From an uncultured Lacticaseibacillus sp. (GTDB lineage Bacteria > Bacillota > Bacilli > Lactobacillales > Lactobacillaceae), in contig CAKRNG010000046.1 of the NCBI GenBank assembly GCA_934370925.1, forward strand, positions 1-8,643: DNA of 8,643 nucleotides. The letters run 5' to 3'. The notes under the pieces were generated by a model, which ran no database searches, was not told where the DNA came from, and was given only the letters and a program-made list of their open reading frames with translations. Positions within the stretch are counted from its first letter, which is position 1. The number at the start of each line of letters is the position of its first letter. A program made the position numbers and the translations under genes. Shown piece by piece: positions 6,946 through 8,643 of the stretch.

Positions 6946-7827
6946 ATGGACGAAATCGGTCAGAAGTTACGTGAAGCGCGACTCGAAAAGGGCTACACGA
7001 TTGACGATTTACAGCAAATAACCAAGATTCAGAAGCGTTACTTGCTGGCAATCGAAGAAGGAAATTTTGCTGCCTTGCCAGGTGATTTCTACGTACGTGC
7101 TTTCGTGAAGCAGTACGCGAGCGTCGTGGGTTTGAACCCTGACACGCTCGTTGAGGAATTCCAACAAGACATTCCGACACCACAGCCGGAAGAACAGGTA
7201 AAGCAGGAGCAGCCCAAGCAGGCTGAAAAGACACGGCTGACCCCTAAGGAAGGCCCAGCGGTTTCCGATAAGGTGCGCCGTTACCTGCCAACCATCATCA
7301 TTGGTGTGATTGTGGTGATTATTTTTGGTGTGGTTTATGCCTTCACCATTAGTCAGCAGAAGAAGGACAACAAGCCAAGTATTCCGGTTGATTCTTCGAG
7401 TGTTCAAGTGGATTCTTCCAGCAAAAAGGCGGCCTCGAGTAAGAAGGCAGCTTCAAGTAGCAAGAAGGCTGAATCCAGTAAGAAGGCATCCAGCAAGAAG
7501 GACGACAAACTGAGCATCTCCAGCGCGACCGGTGCTGAAGCAACACCAACCTACACCATTAAGAACATGCCAACGTCCGGGAACAAGGTGACGATTAAGG
7601 CCACCTCCGCAACGGCATGGGTCAGTGCAACGGCTGGTAGTACGAGCTGGCAGTCAACGCTTGCAGCCGGAAGTAGCCATTCCGTTGATATTCCTGACGG
7701 GACGACGAGTTTCACTGTTAAGACGGGGAACGCAACGGCTACTGAAATCACAATTAACGGCACGAAGGTTGATCTGGGCAGTGGGAGTTCCTACGTTCGG
7801 ACCATCACCTTCACAGTTGAACAGTAA
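6946..7827 (+). CDS. rodZ: Cell-shape protein RodZ (YmfM), helix-turn-helix membrane protein
   Basis: Bitopic membrane protein that links MreB to the cell-wall elongation machinery. The 293 residues show a cytoplasmic helix-turn-helix domain (about 1-70) with the RodZ signature GDFYVRAFVKQYA (46-58), a charged Pro/Gln-rich linker, one membrane segment (about 114-135, with RR at 111-112 on the cytoplasmic side), an extracellular Ser/Lys-rich low-complexity linker (about 150-188, repeated SSKKA units) and a beta-rich C-terminal domain of the RodZ type (about 200-293). The HTH in this family serves protein contact with MreB more than DNA binding. Start ATG with GGTGAGGA (6932-6939) upstream. pgsA follows after 14 bases, the same order as in Bacillus. 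It could be taken for an Xre-type regulator, but the single membrane span and C-terminal domain argue for RodZ. Confidence 0.92.
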   Translation: MDEIGQKLREARLEKGYTIDDLQQITKIQKRYLLAIEEGNFAALPGDFYVRAFVKQYASVVGLNPDTLVEEFQQDIPTPQPEEQVKQEQPKQAEKTRLTPKEGPAVSDKVRRYLPTIIIGVIVVIIFGVVYAFTISQQKKDNKPSIPVDSSSVQVDSSSKKAASSKKAASSSKKAESSKKASSKKDDKLSISSATGAEATPTYTIKNMPTSGNKVTIKATSATAWVSATAGSTSWQSTLAAGSSHSVDIPDGTTSFTVKTGNATATEITINGTKVDLGSGSSYVRTITFTVEQ

Positions 7828-7841
7828 GGGGACAGTTTAAG

Positions 7842-8426
7842 TTGAATTTACCTAACAAACTAACCTTGATGCGGATGATTCTGATTCCCGTCTTCACGTT
7901 AGTCCTAGCACTTGGCTGGCCAGCAGGGTCTGTGACCTTGCTCGGCACGCAGGTTGCAACCGCAAATGTTGTGGCTGTTCTGATTTTCATCGTGGCGTCC
8001 TTGACCGATTTTGCAGATGGTCAGATTGCCCGTCATAACCACCTCGTGACCAACTTTGGGAAGTTTGCGGACCCATTGGCAGATAAGCTGCTTGTGATGA
8101 CTGCATTCATCTTTCTCGCAGTTGCCGGTCAGGTGCCCGCATGGGGCGTTGCGGTTATCTTGTGGCGTGAACTGGCTGTGACCGGTTTGCGGTTGCTCCT
8201 CGCAAACGGTGGTGAAGTCATGGCAGCGGCTTGGCCGGGTAAGATTAAGACGACGGCGCAGATGTTTGCCATCATCTTCTTGTTGGTCAACAATGCAGGT
8301 TTTGCAGCACTGAACATTCCTGTTGCCCTCATCCTGTTCTACGTGGCGGTATTCTTCACCGTGTACTCAGGAATCGAATATTTCTACAAGAACCGTGGTA
8401 TCTTCTCCGACAGTTTTGGGAAGTAG
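7842..8426 (+). CDS. pgsA: CDP-diacylglycerol-glycerol-3-phosphate 3-phosphatidyltransferase PgsA
   Basis: Integral membrane enzyme that joins CDP-diacylglycerol and sn-glycerol 3-phosphate to make phosphatidylglycerol phosphate, the committed step to phosphatidylglycerol and cardiolipin (and the glycerol-phosphate source for lipoteichoic acid). The CDP-alcohol phosphotransferase signature is complete: D56-xx-D59-G60-xx-A63-R64-x8-G73-xxx-D77-xxx-D81. The 194 residues hold several hydrophobic spans (roughly 10-25, 40-55, 85-105, 130-180). Start is TTG, giving the classical PgsA N-terminus MNLPNKLTLMR; AAGGGGA (7826-7832) lies 9 bases upstream, overlapping the rodZ stop. Later ATG codons at residues 10 and 12 would cut off the conserved start. 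The last recognised gene of the operon; cinA and recA usually follow in relatives but are not inside the window. Confidence 0.95.
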   Translation: MNLPNKLTLMRMILIPVFTLVLALGWPAGSVTLLGTQVATANVVAVLIFIVASLTDFADGQIARHNHLVTNFGKFADPLADKLLVMTAFIFLAVAGQVPAWGVAVILWRELAVTGLRLLLANGGEVMAAAWPGKIKTTAQMFAIIFLLVNNAGFAALNIPVALILFYVAVFFTVYSGIEYFYKNRGIFSDSFGK

Positions 8427-8428
8427 TG

Positions 8429-8494
8429 ATGGTTAGAAACGAGGCTGCGCCAGAAGACGAGGTGGCCCCGGTATATAAAGTAAGGCACGCGTAA
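8429..8494 (+). CDS. Possible 21-residue small protein after pgsA
   Basis: An ATG two bases after the pgsA stop opens a 21-codon frame (begins MVRNEAAPEDEV, ends in TAA). GGGAAG (8418-8423) lies 5 bases upstream, inside the end of pgsA, which would allow coupled translation. The product would be charged and soluble, with no membrane span. It resembles no family I recognise and is short enough to arise by chance; conservation in relatives would be the deciding evidence. Confidence 0.25.
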   Translation: MVRNEAAPEDEVAPVYKVRHA

Positions 8495-8505
8495 ATCCCG
8501 GGTAT

Positions 8506-8566
8506 ACTCCTACTGAGGTAGACAAGCAAATAATTAAAGCTTGTCTGCCGAGGAAGGAGTTTTTTT
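8506..8566 (+). terminator. Long intrinsic terminator after pgsA
   Basis: The outer arms ACTCCT (8506-8511) and AGGAGT (8555-8560) pair perfectly, and the inner arms GGTAGACAAGC (8517-8527) and GCTTGTCTGCC (8539-8549) pair over 11 bp with one wobble. They are joined by a small internal loop and close on an 11-base AT-rich loop. Seven T follow (8560-8566). The shape and T run fit an intrinsic terminator for the rodZ-pgsA transcript. The right arm contains AAGGAG (8554-8559), which looks like a ribosome site but is paired in the hairpin. Confidence 0.75.
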
Positions 8567-8588
8567 GGCTCTGTGTCAATCGGTGTTG

Positions 8589-8606
8589 AAGAATAAATTT
8601 ATTCTT
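8589..8606. repeat. 18-base perfect palindrome
   Basis: AAGAATAAATTTATTCTT equals its own reverse complement. It lies between two terminators, where a dyad operator for a downstream promoter or a processing site could be imagined, but AT-rich palindromes of this length can also occur by chance. Confidence 0.5.
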
Positions 8607-8610
8607 TTAG

Positions 8611-8638
8611 AAGATCTCCTGTTTAGGGGGTCTTTTTT
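8611..8638 (+). terminator. Second intrinsic terminator
   Basis: AGATCTCCT (8612-8620) pairs with AGGGGGTCT (8625-8633) over 9 bp with two G-U wobbles and a 4-base GTTT loop, and the stem ends in TTTTTT (8633-8638). This is a classical intrinsic terminator on the + strand, about 70 bases after the first. It either backs up the first or ends a short separate transcript. Confidence 0.8.
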
Positions 8639-8643
8639 GTTAT

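Noticed and set aside
8565..8643. Open frame starting TTG at 8565 after AAGGAG, running off the right edge.
   Set aside because: It runs through two structures that look like intrinsic terminators, its ribosome site is inside a hairpin, and the sequence does not resemble the start of CinA, the expected neighbour. Most likely chance.

Overview
This window looks like a chromosomal housekeeping segment from a low-GC-type Gram-positive bacterium, most likely a member of the Lactobacillaceae with a fairly high GC content (about half G+C by eye). This rests on protein style (TrmL, FtsK, PgsA and a RodZ with a Ser/Lys linker), AGGAGG-type ribosome sites, frequent TTG starts, and a gene order ftsK - ymfF - ymfH - ymfI - rodZ - pgsA that matches the Bacillus/Lactobacillus neighbourhood normally followed by cinA-recA. 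The genus cannot be fixed from sequence alone.

Layout, all genes on the + strand. Positions 1-390 are non-coding: a stem-loop at the left edge, two diverged copies of an intergenic repeat, and a promoter-like stretch before trmL. trmL (391-900) encodes a tRNA wobble 2'-O-methyltransferase and ends at a clear intrinsic terminator (910-942). A 264-base gap follows, with a perfect 11-bp stem-loop and other inverted pairs, ending in a consensus -10 box just before ftsK. ftsK (1207-3528), ymfF (3562-4818), ymfH (4819-6132) and ymfI (6125-6850) are tightly packed and probably cotranscribed. A 95-base gap with a weak promoter candidate precedes rodZ (6946-7827), followed after 14 bases by pgsA (7842-8426). 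The right edge (8427-8643) holds a 21-codon ORF, a long terminator hairpin, an 18-base perfect palindrome and a second terminator.

Together the genes cover chromosome segregation (FtsK), cell shape (RodZ), phospholipid synthesis (PgsA) and translation (TrmL; and, by homology with Bacillus subtilis, YmfI with the M16 pair YmfF/YmfH in 5-aminopentanol modification of elongation factor P). I see no phage, IS element, CRISPR array, tRNA or rRNA, and no convincing undescribed multi-gene system. The less explained parts are non-coding: the duplicated repeat at 55-232, the structured gap at 943-1160, and the short ORF plus double terminator after pgsA.
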